A stretch of 64,000 nucleotides of DNA from Fremontodendron californicum (lineage: Eukaryota > Streptophyta > Magnoliopsida > Malvales > Malvaceae): positions 3,045,501-3,109,500 of the forward strand of contig JAULJL010000029.1 in NCBI GenBank assembly GCA_030761205.1, given 5' to 3'. A program made the translations under genes and the position numbers. The notes below the pieces were generated by a model. It did not search any database and was not told where the DNA came from. It saw only the letters and a program-made list of their open reading frames with translations. Positions 1 through 13,578 of this stretch are shown here, piece by piece (positions within the stretch are counted from its first letter, which is position 1; each line of letters opens with the position of its first letter).

Positions 1-1540
1 ATCACCAATAAAATTCCACCAAAACCCAAACTGATTTCCACTTAGAATTTGAGTCAAAGATCTAATAAATCTCCAACTTGACACAAATAATACAAAAAGA
101 AAAAAAAAACATTGGCTTTCAATAAATCTTGACTACACATAATCGAATCAGTCCGGACTCCACCTGATTCACACGACACGACCAATTCCCATGTGCAAAG
201 AAATCAACTTCACCCTTGTTAACCTCCCTTAGCAGGAATTGTCTCTCACTATCTATTAAAATTTTTGTTTTCTCTACCAATCTCCTATAGACAAAATCGC
301 CTTCTTTTCGTCAGGATCCTTGTCATGTGTGATTTTCTTAAAGAAATCAAATAATACTCCATATATTTTTAGGACTTTTCATACTATCCAAAAAGTTGTG
401 TACCACTCATCTAAGGCATTCGATGTGTTTCATTTCCATCAACCCAAGATCTGCACTTGCAAACTTCAGATTTTCAACAACACTAATTCTCACCCAAATC
501 CAAATTTTCATTAGAGCACCACTAGTTCAATTTAAGAATTACTCCACTTGCAAATAATAGCTTGTTGCATCAAATCTCCTTTTACATGTCTCTATGTCTC
601 TAATCTCACGAACAGAACCCGCATCAACAAATTCCCCCAAAAAGGAACCATCATCTTTGCATCATGCTTCATAATCACATCATGATAATTCTCGAAAATA
701 TCATTTATTGGGATTTTCAAGTAAAAATGTATTCCTCACGTATAAAAACTCATATTTAACATGGTTCAGCCCTAATTGCTTGCATCCTCGAACGAGAGAG
801 AAAAATCTACAATTAACATAAATATTACCGAGAGTACAAAATACTCAAAAACAAACACTAAACCTGAGCCCAAAACAAACCTAGTTCCCATGCTCACTAG
901 TGTTTAAACTCATGGAATATATTTTATCCCATTAACCTAATGTTTTTCCAAACTGTTCCTCACACCCCTACAACTATGTGAAATCCTTGCAACGAACTCA
1001 TATCTCACCTAAAGATCACATAGAGATTACATCTCTCTCATAATTTTAAACGTTAAGACCTACTCCATATTTATAGATCCCGTTATTTCATCATCAAAAA
1101 TTCCTATTCATTAAGAATTCTTACCCATTAAGTATATTTATCCTTTAAATAAACTTAATTATCAAATGATTTTTCAACCAATATTTTACCGGAATCCAAA
1201 CCGATCCCATTAAAATTTGAATCAAATATCTTAACAAATCATAAAAATGACAAAAAAAAAGGAAGATATAAACTTTTTAGAATTGTCCGGACTTGCTTAA
1301 GTATATACTATTTATATATAATTTGATATGCCTAATCAATTTTTACTTTACTTTAAATTTGGTACTTTCTCAATAACACCCTAGTTTATAATACAATTTA
1401 TATTTTATTAATTTTTTATAATAGGTGAAGCAATTGAAATCAAATTTTTTGAGTAAAAGAAAATTAACTTGGATCAATAAGATGCATAATCAATATTTTA
1501 TTTAAACATCTATGATTGAGTCTAAGAAGCCGGAGAAGAA
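1..1540. other. AT-rich intergenic DNA, possible decayed copia LTR
   Basis: No credible gene is seen. On the minus strand, roughly 740-1090 has features seen in plant Ty1/copia LTRs: a TATA-like CTATAAATAT on the reverse strand near 1067-1080, and a GTGGTTCAGCC-type segment (plus strand TGGTTCAGCC near 760). No matching second LTR, primer site or coding remnant was found nearby, so this is a guess from composition and short motifs. Confidence 0.25.
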
Positions 1541-1545
1541 TCTAT

Positions 1546-1557
1546 TGTTCCATATAT

Positions 1558-1615
<58 letters not shown>

Positions 1616-1616
1616 T
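1546..1616. repeat. TA/TAAATA simple repeat
   Basis: Imperfect (TA)n interrupted by AAATA. Similar (TA)n tracts lie at about 2068-2084, 2496-2548, 3198-3218 and 5270-5284. Confidence 0.85.
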
Positions 1617-1771
1617 AACAATGTGTATTGATACCGGTTAAAGTGGTATTTGTATAAAAAGAAATGTGTAATTAATGTATTATTATTTTTTAAAATTCAG
1701 TAAATATAATGTATTAAATGTAAAAACAATTTAAAATGATAATAAAATAATTTTTAAATGGCGCATATAAG

Positions 1772-2041
1772 TAGACCTGCTCATGCGGGGTGGCTCGTCC
1801 GGCCTGGCCTATATTGGGTTGGGCTTAAGCAGCAGTTTTATGATTCGGGTCGGCCCGACTTGAATCACTGTTCATCTATTAAAAATTATTTTTTTAAAAT
1901 TTAATTATAAATATTAATATAAAAATAATTTTTTAATTTTTTATTATTATTTTGAATAGTGAATAGGGCTAGCGGGTCGGGCCTGGGTAAGGAAGAAAAA
2001 AAATTCGAGCCGCGACCCTGCTCGGTCCATGAGCAGGTTTA
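1772..2041. mobile_element. hAT-type foldback MITE, copy 1
   Basis: Terminal inverted repeats TAGACCTGCTCATG (left) and, read on the other strand, TAAACCTGCTCATG (right) bound a 270-bp near-palindromic unit with GC-rich shoulders and an AT-rich core. An 8-bp target duplication with one mismatch flanks it (CATATAAG 1764-1771, CTTATAAG 2042-2049). Eight-bp duplications and TA-starting termini fit hAT-derived MITEs. Related copies lie at 5966, 7683, 8311 and 13294. Confidence 0.75.
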
Positions 2042-2085
2042 CTTATAAGCACCCGTTAAGCGGATCCATATATATATATATATAA

Positions 2086-2491
2086 GGAGGGATCCATTTA
2101 CACTGGTGTAAAACTAATTAGTTTTACACATTTTCATAATTTCGTCTACAATTCATATTTTAAGAAACCGATCGTTAGATTCAGCAATATAATCGCACTC
2201 GACGATTCAGCAATATAATCGCACTCGACGTGCACGTAAAGTTTTGAATCAATCCGATATCTATATCATGTCGATCGAGAATACCATCTTTTTTATATAT
2301 ATTTAACGGTTGAATTTTTTTTATATCAAACAAATAGTTAGACATTTTTAATTTACTCAAAATTTGACGTGCACGATCTAATGAATAGAGCATGAAATAC
2401 GACGATCGGATTAAACAAATATAAATCGTGTAAAAAATTACGAAAGTATGTAATAACTAAATTAATTTTACACTAATATAAATAGATCATT

Positions 2492-2493
<2 letters not shown>
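2086..2493. mobile_element. Foldback MITE, family 2, complete copy
   Basis: The left end GGGATCCATTTACACTGG and the right end, whose reverse complement reads GGAATGATCTATTTATATTA, form long imperfect inverted repeats that continue into a GTAAAACTAATTAG-type segment. The element sits between (TA)n tracts, consistent with TA target preference. It contains a perfect 26-bp tandem duplication at 2179-2204 and 2205-2230. A second, truncated copy in the opposite orientation lies at 9563-9818. Confidence 0.65.
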
Positions 2494-2550
<57 letters not shown>

Positions 2551-2798
2551 TTCTTCCCTAACTTCAAACTATTAACATCATCTAAGCTAATGTGGTCCCA
2601 AGCCAAAACCAGTTCTTGGATTTACCTGAACAAAAAGAATATCCCAATTAAATTATATATATTTATATAATGGAAGTATTAAAAAGAATGTTGCAAATAC
2701 ATCTGAAATGGTGTTATGCTTCCAAATATGCATGGGATGAAAGTTATATGAATGGAATGGATGCAATCATTGAAGTATATGGTCTCTTTTAAAGCTAT

Positions 2799-3590
2799 TT
2801 TCACATTGTTAGTTCATCAAAGTCTTTTTTTTTTTTCTTGTAATAATGCATCTCACCTAATATATACACTCTTTAATTAAATAATTATTTGATTAAGAGT
2901 CATATTTCATGCTTTTCTTTTCTTGTATGTATAGTACTCTGATTGAAGTAGATGTTACATTCAAAGATATTGTTTAAATCAGCAAATTAAAAATACGTGG
3001 TCCACATCAAGTTGCAATATTTCAAGATCAAATTATGTATCCATTTTAACACAAGATTCATACCTACATATACTTAGTAGAGTACTAATTGTCTTTTGTT
3101 TCTTTCTTAATGTTAATAATTATAAGATAAGTACATCATTTTTGACAATTACTAACTATGATTTATGCTTTCCATGGATGAATTCAAGGTACCTTTATAT
3201 ATATATATATATATATAATTCGTTTTTAATACATTGGCAATGAAATTTTTTAATTTCATTATAAGCGGTGCTAAGAATTTGTCATATGTCTTACTTTATT
3301 TTAATTAGATTTTAATTTTTTTTTAATAATTCTAGAAAGTAAGTGTCATCCTATTAACTCGCTTGTGAAATCTAAAAATTTCATTGAGGATAAATGAGAT
3401 AATTATATATATCATATTTATTGTGAAGTTCTAACCTACTTTAATTGGCGGATTATGAAAGATGTTACATGTGATTTTAGTTGTGTCAATTCAAGTCTCA
3501 CTCTTTCTCTCTAGTTTAACCAATACCCCCCTTAGAGCTTAGATCAAGCAACTTGTTCATTCTTATTCTTCAACCTACAAGTGAAAGCCA
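2799..3590. repeat. 0.8-kb direct duplication, copy 1
   Basis: This segment recurs at 4862-5661 in the same orientation with many small differences. Both copies include a CATTGTTAGTT start, a TCATATTTCATGCTTTTCTT block, and the TTAACCAATACC/CTTAGATCAAGCAACTT end. The spacing of about 2.07 kb indicates an old segmental duplication. No coding potential is evident. Confidence 0.8.
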
Positions 3591-4007
3591 TTACATTTAA
3601 TGGTTCATATTTTTTTTTCACATGCAAAACTTCAAAAGTAAAAGCCATTACATTAAGTGGTTCATAATGATAATATTCTATTAATAATGATAATTTTAAT
3701 TATAAAGTAAAATTAAAAATAAAATATATTTAAAGTGATTATTCATAAACTATATAATTAATATCATGAACATACTTGTAGGAATAATTGATATATTTTT
3801 ATTTTTAAAAATATTTAAAATTTATTAATAACTAATGTGTGTATATTGATATTCTTATTCTCAAAAAATATATTAATGTTTATGTCAAATTATTCATTCG
3901 TATCATACTCTGTTCATATTTTTTTCAATGACTATATGTAAGTATATTATATTTGTAACATTGTAATGTATCAAAAAATATATATATTTGTAACATTATA
4001 CATATCA

Positions 4008-4580
4008 TTCATAATATTCATATACTATTAATTAATATTAATTGAATATATTTATTTTATTTATATTAATTATATTATTGTTTATATGATTTTTTATTTA
4101 TTCATTTTTTTAATAAAATTATTATTCTATTTACTTACATAATCAAATATAATATGAATGTTTTTTTTTTTTATAAATATCACTAACAATTTAAAATAAT
4201 GTTCATAATATTCATATACTAATAATTAATTAATATTTTATTTTATTTTTATTCATATTAATTATATTACTGTTGATATGAATTTTTATTTATTCATTAT
4301 TTTTAATAAAATTATTATTTTACTTACTTACATAATCAAAGTTAATAAAAATATTTTTTTTAAAATATCACTTAGATTTAAAATAATGTTCATAATATTC
4401 ATATACTAATAATTAATATTAATTGAATTTAGTATGTTTTTATTCATATTAATTATATTATTGTTGATATGAATTTTCTATTTATTCATTATTTTTAATA
4501 AAATTATTATTTATTTACTTACATAATCAAAGTTAATAAGAATTATATAAAAAAAAAAACATATCACTTACAATTTTTTT
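4008..4580. repeat. Three AT-rich tandem units of about 190 bp
   Basis: Units begin TTCATAATATTCATATACTA at 4008, 4202 and 4389 (periods 194 and 187) and share a TTTTTAATAAAATTATTATT segment and an ACTTACATAATCAAA block. They fill the space between the two copies of the 0.8-kb duplication. Confidence 0.8.
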
Positions 4581-4624
4581 TTTTAAAATATACTAAAATT
4601 TTTTCAAATAATTACTTTTATTAT

Positions 4625-4755
4625 TTATTTCTTCCTCTTATTTTTTTCTCTTTCCTTTCCTTTCCTTTCTTTCTCTTTCTCTTTCTCTTTCTTTCTTCCC
4701 TTTCTTTCTCTCTTTTCTTTTCTTTCTTTACCTTTTCTTTCCTTTCTTTCTCCAC
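4625..4755. repeat. Polypyrimidine TTTCC/TTTCTC low-complexity tract
   Basis: An almost pure T/C strand. The lysine/arginine-rich reading frames on the other strand are a by-product of composition. Confidence 0.9.
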
Positions 4756-4861
4756 CAAAAAAAAGGCCACCTGGAAATATTTGATGGCCTTCAAATTGGC
4801 CATCAATTGAGTAGTCCCCATTTAGGAACAACTTTAATAGTAAATATAATTATAGATATAG

Positions 4862-5661
4862 ATTTCCACATTGTTAGTTTATCAGCACCTGTATAACTTG
4901 AGCAACTCTTTTTTTTTTTCTTCTTGTAATAATCCCTCTCACCTAATTTATACACTCTTTAATTAATTAATTGACTAAGAGTCATATTTCATGCTTTTCT
5001 TTTCTTGTATATGTATAGTCTGATTGAAGTAGATGTTACATTTAAAGATATTGTTTAAATCAGAAAACAGGCATGGTCCACACCAAGTTACAGTATTTCA
5101 AGATCAAGTTAAATATCCATTTTAACACAAGATTCATACCTACATATACTTAGTAGACTAATTGTCTTTTGTTTCTTTCTTGATGTTTATAATTATAAGA
5201 TAAGTACATCATTTTGACAATTACTAAATATGATTTATGCTTTCCATGGATGAGTTCAAGGTACCTTTATATATATATATATATTTCGTTTTTGATACAT
5301 TGGCGATAGATTTTTTTTTTTTTTTTCATTATAAGTTGTGTTAAGAATTTGTCATGTCTCATTTTTTTTTTAAAATTTTTTTTTAGTAATTATAGAAAGT
5401 ATGTGTCACCCTATTAACCCGATTATAAAATTTAAAAAATTCATTGACGATAAATAAGATAATTTCTTTTATATATATATCATATTTATTGTTAAGTTCT
5501 AACCTACTTCATTTAATTGGTGGATTATGAAAGATGTTACATGTGATTTTAGATACGTCAATTCAAGTCTCAACTCTTTTTCTCTAGTTTAACCAATACC
5601 CACCTTGGAGCTTAGATCAAGCAACTTATTCATTCTTATTCTTCAACCTAAAAGTAAAAGC
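4862..5661. repeat. 0.8-kb direct duplication, copy 2
   Basis: Second copy of 2799-3590; it keeps the same block order with scattered substitutions and small indels. Confidence 0.8.
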
Positions 5662-5965
5662 TTCAAAAGAACTTTTCTCTTATTTTATTATTGTTAATCT
5701 TGCTAATACTAAACTATATATATAAAGGAACCTTCTCACTTGAGAGTAAAATGCTTAACAATTAGTCCCTTAATTTCAATGAATTTTCATTTTGATCTCT
5801 AACTTTTTAATTGTTTAACCGAAATCTTTTTTTAATTTTTTCTAATAATATCTTATTGTTAAATAACTCTGTTTCATAAATAGAAATATCCAGATGTCAA
5901 AACGATGGTTGTCCACATAAACATTTTTCGTTCATTTGAATCGAACTATACAAGGAAAGAAGTGA

Positions 5966-6219
5966 CCTATCTAAGGGTCGGGTCTGGGCAAGAATTTTTT
6001 CAATCCGGCCCGGTCCGTTCGAATTATTGTTCATTTATATAAAAAAACAATTATTTAAATTTAATTATAAAAATATTTAAATATTAACATAAAAATAATT
6101 TTTTTGAATAGTGATATGGACTTTCAAGCTAACCCAGGCCCAGCCGTACGACCCGAATTTGGATAAGGAAAATAAAAAAAATTCGGGTCAAGATCCGGTC
6201 CGACCCATGGACAAATATA
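5966..6219. mobile_element. hAT-type MITE-like repeat, divergent copy
   Basis: It shares the family layout: a GC-rich CGGGTC/CCGGCCC shoulder, a GTTCATTTAT core, and a right end (CCGACCCATGGACAAATATA) that is the reverse complement of the left end of the copy at 8311. The left end and target duplication are not convincing (only AGAAG is shared), so the boundary is approximate. Confidence 0.5.
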
Positions 6220-6746
6220 AGAAGAGCTAAATTGTTGCCATTATTTTCTCAAAAAAATGTTGCCATTATAAAGGTTTGGAATTTAAATGAAACCATTCAG
6301 AGATTCGGGATGAAAATGAAACCTGTTAAAAGGTTTGGACTACTATACATTTTATTCTATTTCTTTTGGTCTTTGCAGTTGTTTGTTGATTTGGCAATTT
6401 ATATATACATGTTGTGTTTTGTATTTTTTTTTTTGTGTCAGTCCTGTAAAGATATAAACATAATACAAATTATTAAATGTGTCAAAAATCCTAAACATGA
6501 ATATAATATATATATATATATTACACATGTCGTGCCATATTTATTACACTATTTTCGTATTTATTGAACTTGCTGTTTTCTTATCGTGTTTTATATCGTG
6601 TTTAAAATTATCAAATTTAATTATTAGAGATTAAATCTTATCATTAAAATTAAAAACTCAATATTTTATTAACAAATCACACATCTGTTGACAAAATGTT
6701 AAAATTTCATGATCCCATGAAGTACTACAATGGAGAAAGATTGTTA

Positions 6747-7351
6747 GAGATAATTATAATTTTAGTCCTAAAATTTTTAGATGTAAACATTCAGTCCTAA
6801 AAATTATTAATATGTTAAAAAATTAGTCTTTCAATCATTATTTACATGGAAATACTAACAGAAAGCTTAGCTGACATATAATGAACACATGTGGATGTCA
6901 TTTCAATAATTTATAAAATATTAAAAAATTATTTAAAAAAAAAAAAAAACCTCCTTATAAAGATTAAAAAGTCACTACTTTATTTTTTTTTTACTTTTCT
7001 CTTCTCTCATTAAAGTAACAGTTTTTCTCTCTTTTTCACTAAACCAACAGTCTTTAATGAAATGAAGTAGAGTTTTTTTTTATCTTTTTTTGGAACTTTT
7101 TTTTTTTGACAAATAATTTTTCTAATATTTTACAAATTAATGAAAGGTTATGTAAGCTTTACATGTGATTTATTATATGCCACATAAATTTTTTATATAA
7201 ACTTTCAATTAGCGTTTCTGTTCGAAAAGCGACTAAAAGACTCTCTTTTAACACATTGATAACTTTTAGGACTAAATATTTATAAGTAAAAGTTTTAGGA
7301 CTGATATGAAAAAAAATGTGTATGTTTTAGGACTAAATTTATAATTATCTC
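6747..7351. mobile_element. Mutator-like foldback MITE
   Basis: The inverted termini GAGATAATTATAATTTTAG and, on the other strand, GAGATAATTATAAATTTAG both lead into GTCCTAAAA. A perfect 10-bp direct repeat AAGATTGTTA flanks the element (6737-6746 and 7352-7361); 9-10 bp target duplications are typical of MULEs. The 605-bp interior has no reading frame and the element is non-autonomous. Confidence 0.75.
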
Positions 7352-7682
7352 AAGATTGTTATAACACATCTAGAAAAATAAAAATGGATATATATTGAGT
7401 ACAAGAAAGACCTAACAGGTTCACCTAATCATTAAGACCTATTAGAATTTATTTGGAATCCATGTTGAAATTAACTTAGTTCACGAGCTGAGTTTGGTCT
7501 AGAAATGTGATGACCTAATAAAACTTGAGATAATTAAAGCGAAGTTGGTTTAGAGTTTAGACAGATGGACTTAGTTGTTAACGTGAGTTGATTCAGTTGG
7601 TTCAATAATTATTAACGTCTTAACAAGTACTAAAATTCAAATCTCATTAGTAGTCCCACTTGGTGGGTGATATGTACGTAAG

Positions 7683-7932
7683 TAGACCTGCTCATGGATC
7701 GGGTCGTTGCTCGAAATTTTTTTTCCTTGTCCAAACCTGTTTCGGGCCGGTCCGGACCGATTCGTTTTACTGTTCATAAATTATTAAAAAATTATTTTTA
7801 TTTTTATATTAATATTTTTATATATTTTATAATTAAATTTAAATAAAAAATCTTTTTTATATAATGATTAGTAATTCGAATTGGCCCGAATTATAAAAAT
7901 CCTTACCCCTGCTCGGTCCTTGAGCAGGTTTA
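7683..7932. mobile_element. hAT-type foldback MITE, copy 2
   Basis: It starts TAGACCTGCTCATGG and ends TTGAGCAGGTTTA, nearly the same termini as the copy at 1772. The flanking octamers TACGTAAG (7675-7682) and TCTGTAAG (7933-7940) match at six of eight positions. Confidence 0.7.
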
Positions 7933-8310
7933 TCTGTAAGTATCAATGTAAGACTTATGACATGCCTTGATCATGAACTCAGATAGCCTCCCTTTACCTA
8001 AACTTTGTTGTACTAAAAAAAAGATGGACTTAGTCATCATGGTATAATTTTCATTAATTTCTTAATCAAGAGAATTAGGTGTTCTCTTAAACTATAAGAT
8101 TAATTAAGAAATAGAGCATAATTGGTCAGGTTGTGAACAAAGTGAAACCCTTGGGACGGCTACGAAAACTCATCGATAAGGACAAGTTAGCCAAAGACAT
8201 GTCTTAAGACGCAGATTGAACAAAGAATTAAGCAACATTAACCAATTAGCTAGCCAATATTATTTAATATGCATGAACTATTGATTAATTTTGTACCGAC
8301 TACTTACTTA

Positions 8311-8559
8311 TATAGATTTGTCCATGGATCGAGTTTGAGATGAAATTTTTGTAATCTGGATCAAATCAGTACGATCCGAATTATTAATTAATAAAAATAT
8401 TTATTATTTAAATTTAATTATAAAAATATATTAATATTAAAATATATTTTTTAATATATTTCAAACATTAAAATGAGTTTTCGAGTCGGACCAGATCAAG
8501 TCTAGACAATCATTTTTTTTTTTACTATTCGGGTTTGATTCGGCCAATAAACACCTCTA
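8311..8559. mobile_element. hAT-type foldback MITE, copy 3
   Basis: A perfect 8-bp target duplication CTTACTTA lies at 8303-8310 and 8560-8567. The left end TATAGATTTGTCCATGG and the right end ACACCTCTA bound a 249-bp unit with the same GC-shoulder/AT-core structure as the other copies. Confidence 0.7.
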
Positions 8560-9224
8560 CTTACTTAGTACAAAGGAATATTTTTATTTCAAGGTCAGAA
8601 CTTAGATAAGCCATCTTTGAAAATTGGAGGTACTTGTCTTTGAAGTATTAAAAACGGTAGATGCTAAGGTCTTAACAATGCTAAAGATAAATATGTTTGA
8701 ACAAAAGTGGGAAGTCTTCCAAGTTTCAAAGATTACAATTGTTATTTATTTATTTAGGCTGGATATCAAAGATTACTTGAAGAAGCTTCTTAACAAATGA
8801 GTGGAGTACTTTTTTAGCTAATTTTTAACTCTTTAAATTGAAGCTTAAATAGATGGGACAAAAGATATTGTTAAGTCGGATGGGCTAAAAGATTAATTGA
8901 TCAAATTAGAAACTAAGTAGCAGAAGCTAAACTTTTTTTATTTTAACAGCCAACCAATGTTTAATTAGCTTAATTAATTACAATCTATATTTTCAACAAG
9001 AAGTTTACATTGACCAATTGTGTCAATGTGAAGCATGCTTTAACCCAACGAGTCCAAGAATTTTTCTGTTTGAATACCCAGTTCAACTTATTGCACACAC
9101 GACGGTATCAATAAAAGTATCTCCAAAAAAAAAAAAAAAAAATTACTTACCTATTCTCAATGTTATCATAATCAGATTGGATCGATCAACTATCCAGTCA
9201 AATCGGATTTTTTCAATCTAAATC

Positions 9225-9335
9225 GTGATTAAACCAGTTTTGATTATTTAATTTAATTTAAATCTTTCAAAAATTTCAGTGATTAAACCGATTTTGGTTA
9301 TTTAATTTAATATTAAATCTTTCAAAAAAATTCGT
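9225..9335. repeat. Tandem duplication of about 55 bp
   Basis: Two successive units start GTGATTAAACC and contain TTATTTAATTTAAT and AAATCTTTCAAAAA. No coding significance is seen. Confidence 0.7.
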
Positions 9336-9562
9336 TAGTATTGGGGCTTTAACACTTTACCTCTTACAAATTCATTAATTACTTTTAACATTGAGCCAAA
9401 CAAATATTTTTATTACATTTTTATTGCATTTAATACATATTTAATGTCAAAATTGAATTGTCAACAGTAAAAACACATTTTTAATCGGATTAATAAGTTG
9501 AATTGATTGGACCGATTAAATCGAGAATTGAAACTCCCACCAGTTCAACCTTCTCCCTTTTA

Positions 9563-9817
9563 TTAACATTGCTTATTTGTTCGATGTAAAAAACTTAATT
9601 CAACCATTAAATATATATATATATATATATATATTGAAAATGACAATATTCTCGATTGATATGATAGAGATATCGAATCGATTTGAAATTTTACATGCAC
9701 GAGAAGTACAATTATATTATTAAATCCAACGATCAATTTCTTAAAATATAAATCATATAAAAAATTATGCAAGTATGTAAAACTAATTTAGTTTACAATA
9801 ATACAAGTGGATCCCTT

Positions 9818-9818
<1 letters not shown>
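9563..9818 (-). mobile_element. Foldback MITE, family 2, truncated copy
   Basis: The reverse strand reads AAGGGATCCACTTGTATTAT, then runs parallel to the element at 2086 (TATTTTAAGAAAYYGATCGTT, ATATCTMTATCAT and GGTTGAAT blocks). The distal inverted repeat is missing. An (AT)n tract adjoins the intact end, as in the first copy. Confidence 0.6.

Positions 9819-9820
<2 letters not shown>

Positions 9821-9891
<71 letters not shown>
9821..9891. repeat. (AT)n microsatellite
   Basis: An uninterrupted AT dinucleotide tract of about 70 bp next to the truncated MITE. Confidence 0.95.
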
Positions 9892-9892
<1 letters not shown>

Positions 9893-10674
9893 TTGGTGCA
9901 TGGCTTTTAGGAGAAATGGCAACAAAATAGTCTCTTGATTTTAGCACCTTGAATATTAAGCTCTTAATATATTGACATATTTATAAAAAAGCATTGCTTG
10001 CAAAGTTCTGTGTCATAACACAGGCAAAATCCCAATATGAAAAGTAGAAGCAAATAACAAAGAGCTCAACCATATTTGACTAATATGAGTAATTAAGTTG
10101 TTAAAATAAAATATCAATTGAAATACAATTATTTCATATAACAATAAAGTCTTGAATTTTGTTTTAATTCATCACAAATATTTACTTTAACATGAAATGA
10201 ACTTTTTTTTCCTTTTTATTTCCGAAAGCAGAAAATCAAATAGTGAAAAACAACAATCAAACACAGTCCCATATAATAAAAAGTTTGCTTAGACCTCAAA
10301 GAAGTTTTTTCAACACCTTACTTACCAGACTTCCTAGCTAAGCTTCTGGCTAACTATTGACTGAATATTCTTCTGAGTTCCTCCGAATCTGAACAAATAC
10401 TTCCGTTAACAATGTCAAGTAAGGTACGATGTCGAAAATGAACCATGTCATTTTGCGTAAAAGGACAATAATCACCAAGTGTAAGGCAATCGGCATACTT
10501 CATTACAAAGACGCCACAATCAACCGAACTATCATAGTAAGAAAAAAAAAAAAGAAAAAAAAAATATTGATAGTTAGAAGATGGGTAATGATTGTAGATT
10601 ATGAAACCAAAAGCAAAAACTGAAATGTCAAAAATCTAGGGGAAAAAAGTTATTTACTTCTCTTGAATAGTTAG
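9892..10674. other. Intergenic sequence, nothing recognised
   Basis: AT-rich unique-looking sequence up to the outer end of the Tat/Ogre LTR. Only short frames without family resemblance occur. Confidence 0.6.
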
Positions 10675-13293
10675 TGTCGATACATGATCCCGATCGTGGG
10701 AACCCGTTCGAGTGAGGAGAGAAACAGAAATAGAGGAAAAGACGACTTAATTCCTCTAGAAATAAAATAAACAGTCGAGGGTATAAAAACGGCCTCGTAA
10801 AGAGACATGGAGTCTCCACCAATCTTTTTTAGCTATGTGTGATCGGCCACCTATTAAAATCGATTTTATAAAACATTTTAAAATTAATTAAAACATTTTT
10901 AAAACCACTTTCAAGTCTGCGTTATAAACGAGAGAAATCAAAGAAGCGGGTTCGGGAGTCGGTTACGTGCGGGGAAAGATTAGCACCCCCACAACGCCCG
11001 TATAAAACGGTACCTTATTAATCGTGTGTTATTTCAAGTCTCGGTAAAAAAGTCAGTTTTAATTTAGTATTTCAAGTTAATTCCCAATTTAAAGAAAAAT
11101 ATTTCCATTTTTAATTGAAAATGATTCGAAATTTATTAATTCAAAATTTTCCTATATTCCCCGATAAAATCGGCAAAATATAGAAATTTTTATTCATTTG
11201 AAAAGCTTTCCGAATCATTCTCGTTTTTTGAAGGAAAGATATTCCTTTATTAATGATAATTGATGATATTCCCTCCAGCAAACCCAGTAGAGAACTCATG
11301 AATTATTTTAACTCGGGAATATCTTTATTTCTATTGAAAATCATTATCTTTTTTCAAAACATTTAAAAATATGAACATGAACATGTATGACATAAATAAA
11401 ATGACATGGCAAAGTCTAGATAATATAATGCTACCTAAATGATATGACATTGTATATTCTAGGTAAAAATGAAAAATCCTAAATGTCATGGTATATTCTA
11501 AATGAGATAAAATGATTTAAATGACATGACAATTCTAAATGATATGGCATATTTTAAATGACATGACATATTCTGAATAATTAAACCTAGATGACATGGA
11601 ATATGATGAAATGTCATAAAACATAAAATAATACTATCATAAAATTTGTATGAAAATAAAATAAAAATGCATGAGCATAGTATATGCTAAATAATGAGAC
11701 AAAAATAAATGACTAAATAAAAAAAAATATGGGATATCATGAAACATTCAAAATCATATGGCAAACAATATAAGATCATAAAATGTGAATCAAAATAATA
11801 ATAATACCATGGAAAATATCATAGCAAAAACCACACATTTAAATAAAATGCATGAACATGGAAAATGCAATGCATGAAAATGTATTTCTTCCTTAAAGAA
11901 ATCCGTATATCTAAAAAGATATCCGACTACCTTAGGAAAATATGTCAAATTAGATTTTCTAAAAAAACACAAAAAATTTTGATTGTTTGAAAACAATTTT
12001 GAGGAAAAACTTGAATAAAAATTAAAACCCTTACCAAACCCTTTTAAAATGGCTCTAATTTTCTATGTTTAAAATCCCGGACTTAACCACCCTTAACCCG
12101 AGATATATAAAATCATTTTAAAAGTTTAAGAAGGCTTAGAAACTACCCAAAGACAGTAGCTACAGTTTCTAACCAACCCCCTCTAAATGCCTTAGCCAAA
12201 TTCAACCATTATTCCTCTTTTGATTTCAAATCTGTCTCTACTGTCTGGTTTTGCCACATGATTTTTTAGCCTATTTTTAAAAATTCAAAAAAATCTAAAC
12301 AAAATACTGGAGACTCATAACATGTAAAAATACATGATAAAAAATTGGCTTAATTTTTTGATTAAATATGGTAGCCCAAAACAATAAAATATGTTCGAGT
12401 ACTGGGTGAAAAAAACTGTTTTGTCAAAACACATTTTTTGCCTTTGATAAAGTCATTCAAAAATCAAAGTAAAAGTTGTTGGAGATCATCCTAAAGACCT
12501 AAGGACAGTAGGTAAACATTAAAAAACCTTGGACAAAAATTGGCTAAGTAAAAAAAAAATCACAAAGGTAGAATAATCAATTTGACAATTCCTTAATTTT
12601 TCACAAGTATGCTCAAGAGAGCATGACTTTGAGCCATTAATTGGCCTAAGTCACAAATCAAGTGGCAGTGACATGGAATGCATGAACATACAGCAAATGA
12701 AATGTATGAAATGCATGGTCTAAAGGTCTAAATGGCAAAGGAAATGCATGACAATTCAAGACAACCTAAATGCCTATCATGAATTTGCATGGCAATAAAT
12801 GCTATCCTAACTCAATATGCATACAATGCTTGATAATGTAAATGTGACTTGGACCTAATAAGTTATGAATATGCATGAAAATGCTAATGTAACCTAAGAC
12901 CCAAATAGCATAGTAATGCATGATAATACCAATGTGATTTAAGACCCAATATGCATGGCGATATCAACATGGCCTAGACCTAAAATGTAATGAACATGCA
13001 TAACAATACTATGAACATACAATGACCAATGAAACTAATGTTAATGCTGGAACAAACAGCAGTTAATACACAATTTCAAGATATGATAATGCAAAGCATG
13101 TTACCTAAACAAAATGCAAATGCATGATAAGGCAAGGGATGCATGAAGAGGCCAAATGTAGCTATATGATGCTCTAATGCAATCCTATCTAGTAAATGAC
13201 ACAAGTACATGACAAATCATATTAAGATGCATAATGTCATGACATTTTCATAAGCATAAGACATACTAAAATCAAAATGCACAAGCTCATGGC

Positions 13294-13578
13294 TAGAGCT
13301 GCTCATGGGCCGGGCCGGGCCGCGGCCCGGTTTTTTTTTATTTTCTCTGCCCAGGCCCGGCCCAGCCCGCCCGTTTAGGCCCGAAACACTGTTCACTGGA
13401 ATAAAAAAATAATTATTTATTTATTTTTTATTTTTTTATAATTAAAATTAAATAAAATAATATTATTATAATAAAAATCACTGTTCCGGGCCGGGCCTCC
13501 CCGGAACACAAAATATCCTGCCCAGGCCCGACCTGATACGGGCCGGGCTGGGCGGGCTGCCCGGCCTGTGAGCAGGTA
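13294..13578. mobile_element. hAT-type foldback MITE, GC-rich copy
   Basis: A perfect 8-bp target duplication CTCATGGC lies at 13286-13293 and 13579-13586. The termini are TAGAGCTGCTCATGGG and, on the other strand, TACCTGCTCACAGG. The shoulders are strings of GGGCC/CCCGG and the core is AT-rich. It sits inside the Tat/Ogre LTR; the sequence near 13730-13760 resembles the empty site. Confidence 0.8.

Noticed and set aside
4621..4831. Lysine/arginine/glutamate-rich minus-strand frames
   Set aside because: They are the translation of a TTTCC/TTTCTC low-complexity tract; no start context, no relatives.
6232..6567. 111-residue frame with hydrophobic stretches
   Set aside because: AT-rich phenylalanine/isoleucine/tyrosine composition, ends in an ATATAT tract, no family resemblance.
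13310..13575. GC-rich patch considered as a CpG island or gene promoter
   Set aside because: It is explained by the hAT MITE with a perfect 8-bp target duplication.
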